Source of the DNA: DUZB01 sp963747555
GTDB lineage: Bacteria; Desulfobacterota; DSM-4660; Desulfatiglandales; Desulfatiglandaceae
DNA length: 64,000 bases
Assembly: GCA_963747555.1 (NCBI GenBank)
Contig: CAVVFZ010000021.1
Span: 1 to 64,000 of the forward strand
Reading direction: 5' to 3'
Under the pieces are notes generated by a model. That model was not told where the DNA came from and did not search any database. It saw only the letters and a list, made by a program, of their open reading frames with translations. Shown here piece after piece: positions 18,357-26,615 of this stretch. A program made the position numbers and the translations under genes. Position 1 is the stretch's first letter. The number at the start of each line of letters is the position of its first letter.

Positions 18357-19067
18357 CTAAATTTCGTCGGAGAGAAGGACGGCCTCGGCAATGTTGCGCA
18401 TCGATTTTCGGGAGTCCATGCTCCGCTTCTGTATCCATCGATACGCCTGGTCTCCCGTCATGTCTCGCCGGCGCATGAGAACTTCTTTGGCCTGTTCTAC
18501 CAGTTTGCGGGTTTCCAGCTCCTCCTGGATCACTTTGGTCTGCACCATGAATTCCGTATTAAGAATGGCGACGGCCGCCTGGTTGGCAACCGCTGTAATG
18601 AGATTGACCTCTGTCTCAAGAAATTCGTGCGGTTCGGCCGTAAAGCAGTTGAGGACCCCGATGACCCTTTCATCTTTGACCTGGAGCGGGACGCTCACCA
18701 TGGAAACGAGCCCCAATTTTCTGGCCATCTCCTTCTCTTTGAATCGTGGCTCCTTCAGGACATCCTTAACAATAAGAGGCTGTTTATGCGTAATGACAAA
18801 GCCCACCACGCCTTCTTTCATCGTCAGAGATCGGTCCCTCACGTATTCGGGCTCAATAGCTTGCGTGGCCTTGAGACGGATCTTAGGTGGTTTTTCATTT
18901 TCGTCTATCAGCCACAGAGAGCAGATCTCCACACCGGTAACCTTGGCCGTAACCAAAACGATTAACTTGAGGATATCCTCCAGGTACTGCTCGGAAGTAA
19001 TGGCGCTGCTGATATCCATAAGCGCCTTAATATATTTCTCGTAGGTCTCAGGGCTGATCTTTTCCAA
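18357..19067 (-). CDS. GAF-ANTAR domain transcription antiterminator
   Basis: 236 aa. N-terminal GAF sensor (about 20-165) and C-terminal ANTAR RNA-binding domain (about 178-232, KLVEQAKEVLMRRRDMTGDQA followed by YRWIQKRSMDSR and MRNIAEAVLL). ANTAR proteins such as NasR, AmiR and EutV bind paired RNA hairpins and prevent termination in leaders of nitrogen or amine genes. Here the GAF domain replaces the usual response-regulator receiver, so the signal is probably a small molecule. The start is a TTG at 19067, 15 bases after glutamate dehydrogenase. The next gene downstream has a terminator-bearing leader, an obvious candidate target. Confidence 0.82.
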   Translation of the reverse strand: MEKISPETYEKYIKALMDISSAITSEQYLEDILKLIVLVTAKVTGVEICSLWLIDENEKPPKIRLKATQAIEPEYVRDRSLTMKEGVVGFVITHKQPLIVKDVLKEPRFKEKEMARKLGLVSMVSVPLQVKDERVIGVLNCFTAEPHEFLETEVNLITAVANQAAVAILNTEFMVQTKVIQEELETRKLVEQAKEVLMRRRDMTGDQAYRWIQKRSMDSRKSMRNIAEAVLLSDEI

Positions 19068-19082
19068 TTTTCCCCGTCCTTC

Positions 19083-22000
19083 CTATGAAAAGAGCGGTTT
19101 CAGGTATGTCCTGAGCCTGCTTTCAAGATCCAGCTCCCATCCGCCGCCATAGACGATCAGACAGGCAAGTTCACTCGCCAGGATGGCATACCTGATTTTG
19201 GGCAACAGTTTGTTCACCCGTGCCCTGTATTTGGGGGTCTCTCTAATAAAGGTGGGCAAGTGGTTCAGAAGGGTTCGACTGAAGACCCGTTCATCCGACA
19301 ACCCGGGCCTTGCCTGAAAGAAGGCAAAAAACCTGGCGTAGAGTTCGTTCATCTCGCTGCTGATGGCGTCGCTGATCTCGGTGAAAAGCCGCTTTCCCTT
19401 CTCTTCACCATGCCGCTTCATAATCAATCGGGCCTCCTCTTCAGCCCTCTTATCCAGGATATCAAGTACATCCTTCACATAGACCTCTTTGTGCTTGATG
19501 AATTCTTTCTCCGACATCAGAAGATTGGCCATGATTTCGTAAGAAGATGAAATCACGCCACATTTGTTTGCAGAGGCATCCCGCAGAACGATTACTCCAC
19601 GCCTCTGGATCTCTTCCCGGGCCTCCGGTGTGAGGTAGGAGTTTGCCCCTTCGGAGATCACCCGAACCAGGGGGGTCTCATCTCCAGCAAACAGATTTCG
19701 CCAGTTTTCTCCGTTAATAGTCTCCGGCCGCCCCCCGCAGGGAAGGAAGAGGTCGGCCGGTACGGAAAAGGTGAGGCGGTCAAGTTCCCGGTAAAAATCA
19801 TCCGTTGTGATCCAGCTCTCCCGCACGCCGGACTTTACGCGAAGGAGCTTCTTATACACATCCTGTAAACCCTTTTTCCGGCGTTCTCTTCTGAAAAGGA
19901 TGAAGCCCCCCGGGTGCAGTCTCGCGGCGTCAAAAGCCACGATATCTTCCTTGAGGACCAGTCTGCCGAGTTCCCTTCCGTCAATCCCCTCCGGATCATA
20001 GATGGCGCCGGCCCCTGCCACGATGCACACGATTTTAGCCCGTGGACAGCGCTCCAGGAGAAGCCGCATGGAATTTCCGGCAACATCCCCGTTGCTCCCC
20101 CCTGTGATTTTTACCGTAAAGGGGTCACGATGCATGTTCACGCCCAATTGCTCCATGGCAATCTCGGAAAATTTCACTACACCCCGAGACGTCACACCGT
20201 ACTCCTTGTGATTGATCCCTACCCGTTTGCTGGACATGATCCCAATACCCAGGGAGTATCCCCGCTTCACGGACTGCCGTGCAATGAACTCGATCATACC
20301 ATCGTGCATGTTCTCATCGGGGCCTAATTCTATGGGTTCCTCTTCCCCGTAATAGTCCCTGACACGGAGATTTTTGGCTTTTCCGCCTTCCGTAACAAAG
20401 ATATCCAGAAAGGCATTGGTAAACCCGTACTGCAGCTTGTAAAGCCGCTGGTTGACGGCTTCGGGGGAATCCAGGTCCATGGCATCCAGCACCGCCGTCA
20501 GTTTCGAACCTCCTTCATAGATGTCTTTATTCTTGAGATGCTGCGTATGGGCCAGGACAAAGACTTCACGGAACAGGGTATTGGTATTTGTGGCATACTC
20601 GTCCCGGGATTCACAGATGATGGTCCGCCACCCCCCCCTTGCGATGTCCGAAAATCCAACGTGATACCCTACACCGTATCTGCTGAAGAAAAAGGTGATT
20701 CGAAAAGGGGCATTCCGGGGCAGGTCCGCAATAAAATCGGACCCCAATTCGGACAAATAGACAGGATCGAGGCGAAAGGCCAGGGCATGCTTTTCAGGCA
20801 CAAAGAAATTGGTCTTAAGCGTATTACGAATAAAGAGCAAACAGGTCTCAAAGACGGTCTTCCTGATTTCATCCAGATGCAGGTGACCGGTGTTGTATCG
20901 GTCGATGCTTTGTCGAGCCTCCTCCAATGCCTGCCCAAACGATTCCGGCCCGCCCTCCTCGTCCGGATCGAATTTTTTCCGGAAGATGTTTACGATCTTC
21001 ATGGAAATATCAGGGTTGGAATGAAACGCGCTCTTAACCGCTTCCAGAGAGAAGCGATCCGGCTGGTTGTGAGCCAGCGTCGTATGACAGAAGGCAATCA
21101 GAGCATTTGTGAGGGAAGCCTCTTCCCCGGTCATAATCCGCTTTGTGACAAAATCGGCATAGGTGTTCCCGGAAGTGGACAGAATCTGCGTATTGTAGAG
21201 CTCCATCTGCAAATGGCGGAAGAGCTCTGAATCCTTCTCCACGGGTCCGCCGCCATAGGTTGTTACATAGAACGTACCCAAAAAATGAAAATGTACTCCC
21301 GTGCTTATGTTGAGTGTGTAGGAGCGCCTGACGGCGATTTTGAGACGCTGGAATACCTCGCTGGTCTGGGTCATAAAACCTTTTTGAGGTGGGTTCCCAA
21401 CGGAGAACAGGATGCGGGTCTCCTGACGATCACTGACAATGTCCCCGTTCTCCACATCCAGATAGAGACCGTCATGGTTCGTCCCCTGTTGATAAAGCCA
21501 CAAGGCCCGTGCGACACGCTCAGGGGGAGAAATCCGCACATAGTTCGGGTTATTGATCCAGAGCAGATACAGAACCTCGTCAAATTCCTTGAAGTCGAAC
21601 GCCGGATAGAGCCGCTTCAGCGATGAAGCAACGGCCTTCCTGGTTTCGCGGGGAATTTTTCCCTTAACGGCGCCGGCGATCTCATCGTGGCTTTTCCGAT
21701 CAAATTCGAACCGCTGGATCTCCAGGTCCTTATCCGTGCCGGGCAGATGTTCATAGGAATGGTTCAGTTCGGCATAGGAGATTTCTCGTTCCTGTAAGCT
21801 CTTCAGTGTGTCATACAGTGAGCCGGGAATATCCAGCCTGGCCACCATGAATTTCTTACTCTGATCCAGCAGCGTGACTTGCCTTTGATGAGCGACGGTA
21901 TGCAGGTTCTCCACCAATCTGGTGACGGCCTCTATCTCATCAATCATGGTGGTAAAGAAGTAGGGATTCATGTGCGCACAAAGCCAGGCCAGATTCTCCG

Positions 22001-22130
22001 ACATCCTTCTTCGGTTAGCGCTCAGACTCTGTTCTATTTTTCTGCAAAGGGGGGTATCCTGTACGCAAGGGCCCGGAGGGCCTTCCGTCGGAGGATTGTG
22101 GGGCGGTTCAGACATGGATTTTCCGGTCAC
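19083..22130 (-). CDS. gdh: Large NAD-dependent glutamate dehydrogenase
   Basis: 1015 aa, of the large (about 115 kDa) glutamate dehydrogenase type, which usually oxidises glutamate to 2-oxoglutarate with NAD+. The catalytic region (about 480-780) shows RYGVGYHVGFSDIARGGWRT, YEGGSKLTAVLDA, and a GGSNGDVAGNSMRLLLER Rossmann loop followed by CIVAGAGAIYDPEGIDG; ISEGANSYLTPEARE is also typical. The long N-terminal part is the regulatory region of this class. The GTG at 22130 is chosen because it directly follows trmO (TGA at 22134) with AGGGA upstream. It is in one transcript with trmO upstream and the ANTAR gene downstream. Confidence 0.88.
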   Translation of the reverse strand: MTGKSMSEPPHNPPTEGPPGPCVQDTPLCRKIEQSLSANRRRMSENLAWLCAHMNPYFFTTMIDEIEAVTRLVENLHTVAHQRQVTLLDQSKKFMVARLDIPGSLYDTLKSLQEREISYAELNHSYEHLPGTDKDLEIQRFEFDRKSHDEIAGAVKGKIPRETRKAVASSLKRLYPAFDFKEFDEVLYLLWINNPNYVRISPPERVARALWLYQQGTNHDGLYLDVENGDIVSDRQETRILFSVGNPPQKGFMTQTSEVFQRLKIAVRRSYTLNISTGVHFHFLGTFYVTTYGGGPVEKDSELFRHLQMELYNTQILSTSGNTYADFVTKRIMTGEEASLTNALIAFCHTTLAHNQPDRFSLEAVKSAFHSNPDISMKIVNIFRKKFDPDEEGGPESFGQALEEARQSIDRYNTGHLHLDEIRKTVFETCLLFIRNTLKTNFFVPEKHALAFRLDPVYLSELGSDFIADLPRNAPFRITFFFSRYGVGYHVGFSDIARGGWRTIICESRDEYATNTNTLFREVFVLAHTQHLKNKDIYEGGSKLTAVLDAMDLDSPEAVNQRLYKLQYGFTNAFLDIFVTEGGKAKNLRVRDYYGEEEPIELGPDENMHDGMIEFIARQSVKRGYSLGIGIMSSKRVGINHKEYGVTSRGVVKFSEIAMEQLGVNMHRDPFTVKITGGSNGDVAGNSMRLLLERCPRAKIVCIVAGAGAIYDPEGIDGRELGRLVLKEDIVAFDAARLHPGGFILFRRERRKKGLQDVYKKLLRVKSGVRESWITTDDFYRELDRLTFSVPADLFLPCGGRPETINGENWRNLFAGDETPLVRVISEGANSYLTPEAREEIQRRGVIVLRDASANKCGVISSSYEIMANLLMSEKEFIKHKEVYVKDVLDILDKRAEEEARLIMKRHGEEKGKRLFTEISDAISSEMNELYARFFAFFQARPGLSDERVFSRTLLNHLPTFIRETPKYRARVNKLLPKIRYAILASELACLIVYGGGWELDLESRLRTYLKPLFS

Positions 22131-22133
22131 TTT

Positions 22134-22577
22134 TCATTCCCTATCCGGTCCGCGTCCCTTCGATTCGTCCGCCTTGGAAATCACGGACTTGATATCAAGG
22201 ACAGGGGTGCCGTCTATCACCTCCAGAGAGGCCACCTTGATCCGTGAAGGGGCCTCCAGAGCGGCAATACGTGTCACATGCATTCCGATGGGATTGGGTC
22301 TGTGCGGGGATCGTGTCGCAAAAACCCCTTTCACCGGATTATTTCTGTTCCCTCTTGGATGCACCCGCAATCTGGATCGGTCGGCCAGGTGCATCCATGT
22401 GAAAATCAGGATCTCGTCCCCTACATCCAGGCCGTCCAAGGCATCGGCGTATGGGGACGCTATCTCGATCCAGGCCTCTGGAGCGCCTTCGCGCTCCTGG
22501 TGCGGACAGTCACGGACATCCTTCAGCTCCGAATGCACGATGCCTACCGATTTTAGCTGGAAATGTTGTTGGGTCAT
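22134..22577 (-). CDS. trmO: tRNA (t6A37)-N6-methyltransferase TrmO-like
   Basis: 147 aa. Uses SAM to methylate threonylcarbamoyladenosine 37 of certain tRNAs. The TsaA/YaeB beta-barrel signature is clear: DVRDCPHQ near the N-terminus, LIFTWMHLADRSRLRVHPRGN, and FATRSPHRPNPIGMHVTRI, then LEVIDGTPVLDIK. It is shorter than E. coli TrmO and lacks its C-terminal domain, as in many archaeal and delta forms. The ATG at 22577 follows the ytfJ-like stop by one base, so translation is probably coupled. Confidence 0.85.
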   Translation of the reverse strand: MTQQHFQLKSVGIVHSELKDVRDCPHQEREGAPEAWIEIASPYADALDGLDVGDEILIFTWMHLADRSRLRVHPRGNRNNPVKGVFATRSPHRPNPIGMHVTRIAALEAPSRIKVASLEVIDGTPVLDIKSVISKADESKGRGPDRE

Positions 22578-22578
22578 C

Positions 22579-23112
22579 TTATTTATCAAGATTCTCGCGG
22601 ACCACCTGAACAAGCTTTTTGGTGTCTTCAGGACCCAGTTTCCCTTCCTTGATGAAGATCACCTTTCCCTGCTTATCAAACGCCACAACATCACTGTTGT
22701 CATCCGCAAGGCCCCATTTCTTTACCAGGATCTTATGGTAATCACGGACGTATATGGCGGTCGGATATTTTTTCTGCTTTTCCTCGAGAGAAGAGGAGAT
22801 AGCAAAGTTGGGCAACCAGGTGGCAGCCATGTTGATAATGGCGAAGGACTGGTATTTGTCCTTGGGAAAATCTGCCAATCTCAGGGCTTCACTGGCGTCA
22901 TTGTTCAGATCTTTCTCATCAGGATCCACATAAAACAACACATGAACCTTCCCTTTCAGTTCGTCGCTGCTCCATGGGCTCCCATCCAACCGGCCCCCTT
23001 CATCGCCTGAAAGTTCCACTTTATCGGGAACCTGTCCCACCTGCAAACCGGCCCATACAGGCTGAGCCAACCAACAAATTGAAAACAGAACAGCCAGCAG
23101 AACTTTCATCAT
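22579..23112 (-). CDS. YtfJ-like periplasmic thioredoxin-fold protein
   Basis: 177 aa. Exported protein (signal peptide LLAVLFSICWLAQPVWA, residues about 3-20) with a thioredoxin-like fold of the YtfJ family, function unproven. Seen: GKVHVLFYVDPDEKDLNND, IINMAATWLPNFAISSSLEEK and VVAFDKQGKVIFIKEGKL. There is no CxxC redox motif, so it is not an ordinary thioredoxin. AGGAG lies just upstream of two tandem ATGs (23112, 23109). It is the first gene of the trmO-gdh-ANTAR transcript. Confidence 0.75.
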   Translation of the reverse strand: MMKVLLAVLFSICWLAQPVWAGLQVGQVPDKVELSGDEGGRLDGSPWSSDELKGKVHVLFYVDPDEKDLNNDASEALRLADFPKDKYQSFAIINMAATWLPNFAISSSLEEKQKKYPTAIYVRDYHKILVKKWGLADDNSDVVAFDKQGKVIFIKEGKLGPEDTKKLVQVVRENLDK

Positions 23113-23320
23113 ATCTCTCCTTTTTTCTTGTGGTTGCACTACAAAGCCAAAAACCTGGCATCCATTGACACCGACAGCTCACTCTACTTTCACCGCAATA
23201 CCATAATAAACCACAGGATTTCATTGGGTGTCAACAAGAATGACATTCTTTGGTAACCCCGAAGTTGACGCGCCTCAAATAAACAGAATAGCGGTCCCCA
23301 CATTTTTCGATAATAAGCTT

Positions 23321-23400
23321 GATGCGGCGGCAAAAAAGACCCTGTGGCGGAATGGCTTTACTGACTCCAAACATAGTACCAGGAAATTTGAATAAGATAC
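23321..23400 (+). repeat. Dispersed palindromic repeat, copy C
   Basis: 80-bp terminal core of the family, starting GATGCGGCGGCAAAAAAGACC and ending GGAAATTTGAATAAGATAC. About 90% of its bases match copy E by eye. It lies between ytfJ-like and the Hdr leader. Confidence 0.85.
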
Positions 23401-23553
23401 ATTTTGTCTCAATATCGCAAAATTGCGCCAAAAACAAGATTTTCTTCCGAAAACAGGCCATTCTCATTTTCAGAAAACACAACGCATAAACTCCGTACGT
23501 AGGGCAAGCAAGGCAGGAGGGTTGCATAGCAGGTATTTTGTGAAATATTTCCC

Positions 23554-23581
23554 TTGACAAGAAAAAGTCCTCTGGTATAGA
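23554..23581 (+). promoter_or_regulatory. Sigma-70-like promoter of the Hdr operon
   Basis: TTGACA (23554-23559), 16-base spacer, TATAGA (23576-23581). It is about 315 bases upstream of the first start codon, so the transcript would have a long leader. Confidence 0.7.
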
Positions 23582-23896
23582 ACCCGTTTCCACGGCGTAT
23601 ACCGCTCAGAAACACCATCAAAGCTGCCTTCGTTTGCGTCAGCCCCTTTGCCATTTCGGTCGGCAAAACGATCCCAACCCGGATGGAAATACCTCCCTTA
23701 AGGGTAACGAACAAAGGCGCCGCGGGAAATCTCACTGTTGTGATTGCCCGCGTTGCGTTCTATGCCTGTGCATGAACTCCACCGGGCCGGACAGGCATAA
23801 AACGCACAAACAGGCTTCGAAAAGCGGTTCTGCAGCCAGGATGAAACATGCCCCGGTAGGGGCCGAATCGTATAAATACAATCGAGGATACCATTC
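23582..23896 (+). promoter_or_regulatory. Structured 5' leader of the Hdr operon
   Basis: No gene I can support. Three hairpins are visible: CGCGGG/CCCGCG with inner ATCTCAC/GTGAT pairing (23721-23752); a 14-bp stem with one mismatch, GCGTT-TATGCCTGT / ACAGGCATA-AACGC (23755-23805); and GCCCC-GGTA-GGGGC (23850-23863). I cannot match it to a known riboswitch. Confidence 0.5.
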
Positions 23897-25677
23897 ATGT
23901 TTTTTGATCTGCTTCTGTATGGATCTCTTGCTGTTTTCGGCATTGGCCTTCTCTACAAAACCTATCGCTGGATATCATGCCAAATCATCACATCCTCAGC
24001 CCCTTACAGTACGGGACAGCGTTTAGGACAAGCCCTTAAGGGTATTTTCGGCGTATTATTCAGCAGTCGAATCCTCATCCTGTTCAAAGCCTTCCTCTTG
24101 GATGTCCTCCTCCAGAAACGGATACTCAAGGAAGACGTGTACCGATGGATTATGCACATGTTGATCTTCTGGGGGTTTATGCTTCTCCTCCTCATGCATG
24201 CCCTGGAAAACTGGACCAGCATGGCCCTTTTTGAAGACTATGCCTCCACGGTGAACCCCTATTTCTTCCTCCGCAACCTCTTCGGTCTGATGGTAATTGC
24301 AGGCGTAATCATGGCCGTTTTCCGACGCCGGAAAGGAAAAGTTCCCCGCCTGCGCACAGGGGGTACAGACCGGTATTTGCTTGCCATTGTGGCTGTAATC
24401 ATCCTTTCAGGTTTTTGCCTGGAAGGCGCCAAGATCCTGTCCCACAGAGAGTTCAATCGCATGGTGCAGGAATATGCCGACACCGATGACCCGGAAGAAC
24501 TACAGGCCCTGGAAGCCTACTGGGTAAACAAGATGGGGCTCTATTCTCCAAAAATGCAGGGGCCCTTTGAAAACGACCTGCTGGAAAAGGGTCGCGAACT
24601 CAATGAAACAAGCTGCCGGAGTTGCCATTCTGCGCCGGAATCGGCCTTCATCGGGTACGGCTCTGTCCCTGGGAATGCGTCCCTTGGCAACTTTTCTTGA
24701 ACGCGTCAACGCGGTAAACATTCTGTGGACCATCCATATCCTGGCCTGCTTTTTCGGCCTGGCATACCTCCCCTTCAGCAAAATGTTCCATATCATCGCA
24801 ACCCCTCTGTGCCTCCTGAGCAACGCCGTCATGGACAGCGAAAAATCACTGCCGGCCAACATTGCCACACGACAGATAATGGAACTGGATGCCTGCGCGC
24901 GGTGTGGCACATGCAGTCTTCGATGTTCGTCCAGCCCTGCTTTCGAGGCCATGGGCAATGACTGCATCCTTCCTTCCGAGAGATTGCAGATTCTTAAACG
25001 TCTGGCAGCCGGAAAAGAGGTCTCCGCCTCCGAAATGAAGGCGCTTCGCGACGGGATCATCATTTGCACCAACTGCGATCGCTGTACGGTCGTTTGCCCT
25101 TCCGGGATCAATCTGCGCGACTTGTGGCTCAACGTGCGGGAAGATCTTGTCCGAAAAGAAATCACGGGCCAACCATTGCTCCTGTCAACCTTTTCTTTCG
25201 TCCGGGGACTGAATAAGGAAAAGATGCCGGCGGGCAGGTACGAAAAGCCTGTACTGTCGGCAAAGGACTCCGTGATCGGGGCATGGAAATCATGTTGCGA
25301 AACCGACGACCGGTCCGCTCACTCTCGGCCAGAACACCGGAGCCGGAGCAGATTTCCCGAAAGATGCGGCAAGCTTTTTCGCCTGCTTCGGTTGCCAGAA
25401 CTGCACCACGGTCTGTCCGGTGGTGACCGGCCTTGAAAATCCCGGGGAGGAGCTGGGACTGCTTCCCCATCAGATCATGTACAGCCTTGGCCTGGGGCTT
25501 TTCCAACAGGCCTGCGCGTCGGGAATGCTCTGGGCGTGTACAACCTGTTACCAGTGCCAGGAACATTGTCCCCAGAATGTGGAGGTAACGGATATCCTCT
25601 ATGATCTGAAAATCATGGCCCTCCGGGGTCCCCTGAAAGACATTGGCGGAAAAGGGACCCAAAGGAACGCCGCGTAA
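23897..25677 (+). pseudogene. Membrane HdrE/HdrC-like fusion: cytochrome b-type domain, CXXCH heme motif and four [4Fe-4S] motifs (two frameshifts)
   Basis: Integral membrane electron carrier for the Hdr complex. Order: several transmembrane helices of the NarI/cytochrome-b type (about residues 1-190), a lumenal-looking c-heme motif CRSCH (about 237), another helix pair, then four ferredoxin-type motifs CARCGTCSLRC, CTNCDRCTVVC, CFGCQNCTTVC and CTTCYQCQEHC. The frame changes twice: removing one A at 24689-24690 joins SLG to TFLERVNAVNILW, and removing one G from 25278-25281 joins DSVIG to HGNHVAKPTTG. Repaired length is about 592 aa. hdrB and hdrA follow in the same direction. It is likely a functional gene with consensus errors, or a recent pseudogene. 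Confidence 0.75.
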
Positions 25678-25736
25678 TCTTCTACAACATTTGGAACAAC
25701 TTGTAACATGCCAACCCAGGCTGTTGAGGCGAACAT

Positions 25737-26606
25737 ATGGAATATGCCTTTTTTTTAGGATGCAGCATCCCTGCCAGACTCCCGCAATATGAGAGTTCTG
25801 CTCGGGCGGTACTGGCCCGGCTGGATGTTAAAATCATCGATTATCGCGAATTCACCTGTTGCGGATATCCCCTTCGCAACGTAGATCAAAAAGCGTTCCT
25901 GCTTTCAGCGGCGGGAAACCTTGCCCTGGCCGAAAGGGATGGGTACGATGTCCTTACGCTCTGCAAATGCGGCTTCGGAACTTTTAAAGAAGCCCAGTAC
26001 AGGCTGAAAAACGACGAGACGTTGAAAAAAGAAATCAACGACCTGCTGAAAAAGCAGGGCCTTAACTATCAGGGTCACGTGGAGGTGAAACACCTGCTTT
26101 CCGTTCTCTACCACGATGTAGGGATAGAAGCCTTGAAGAAAAGAATCACCACACCAACGAAAGGGCTCAAAATAGCTACCCATTACGGGTGTCATGCCCT
26201 CAGGCCGAGCAGAATCACCGGCTTCGATGATCCGATCGCACCGTCCCTCTTTGATGAACTGGTCAAGGCAACCGGCGCCGAAAGCGTGGAATGGGATGAA
26301 AAACTGAGTTGCTGCGGCGCTCCTTTGTTGGGAATAAACGATCAAATTTCCACAGACCTTGCCAAAAAGAAACTCCATAGCGGCATTAAGGCGGGCGCGG
26401 ATTACCTCTGCACCGCCTGCCCCTATTGCCAGTTGCAGTTCGATCAGGTCCAGAAGAAGAGCGCCTCCGAATGGGGGCTGGAGAGATCTCTTCCAGCCAT
26501 TCTTTATCCCCAGTTACTTGGTTTGTGTATGGGGATCGATGAAGCGGACCTGGGTTTGAAAAGGAATCATATTGGACTCGATGCCATCACATCGTTCTTG
26601 AAATAG
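25737..26606 (+). CDS. hdrB: HdrB-like heterodisulfide reductase subunit
   Basis: 289 aa, intact. Catalytic-subunit type with two CCG domains that in methanogen HdrB hold two noncubane [4Fe-4S] clusters reducing a disulfide. Seen: GCSIPARLPQYE, FTCCGYPLRN and LCKCGFGTF in the first half; HYGCHALRPS, LSCCGAPLLG and CTACPYCQLQFD in the second. In bacteria without CoM/CoB the disulfide or other acceptor is unknown. It lies 59 bases after the membrane fusion gene and 9 bases before hdrA. Confidence 0.88.
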   Translation: MEYAFFLGCSIPARLPQYESSARAVLARLDVKIIDYREFTCCGYPLRNVDQKAFLLSAAGNLALAERDGYDVLTLCKCGFGTFKEAQYRLKNDETLKKEINDLLKKQGLNYQGHVEVKHLLSVLYHDVGIEALKKRITTPTKGLKIATHYGCHALRPSRITGFDDPIAPSLFDELVKATGAESVEWDEKLSCCGAPLLGINDQISTDLAKKKLHSGIKAGADYLCTACPYCQLQFDQVQKKSASEWGLERSLPAILYPQLLGLCMGIDEADLGLKRNHIGLDAITSFLK

Positions 26607-26615
26607 GAGTAAATT

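Noticed and set aside
20538..21230. Plus-strand open frame of 230 codons opposite glutamate dehydrogenase
   Set aside because: Antisense shadow of a conserved catalytic region; composition not protein-like.
23755..23880. Cobalamin riboswitch
   Set aside because: Only a weak B12-box-like stretch (AGCCAGGAT) is present; the GGTG/AATCC hairpin and CCCGC-ACT core are not.
23634..24026. Cys-rich 130-codon open frame in the Hdr leader
   Set aside because: No ribosome site, overlaps the better-supported membrane gene start at 23897, and the region folds into hairpins; its Cys are not in known spacing.
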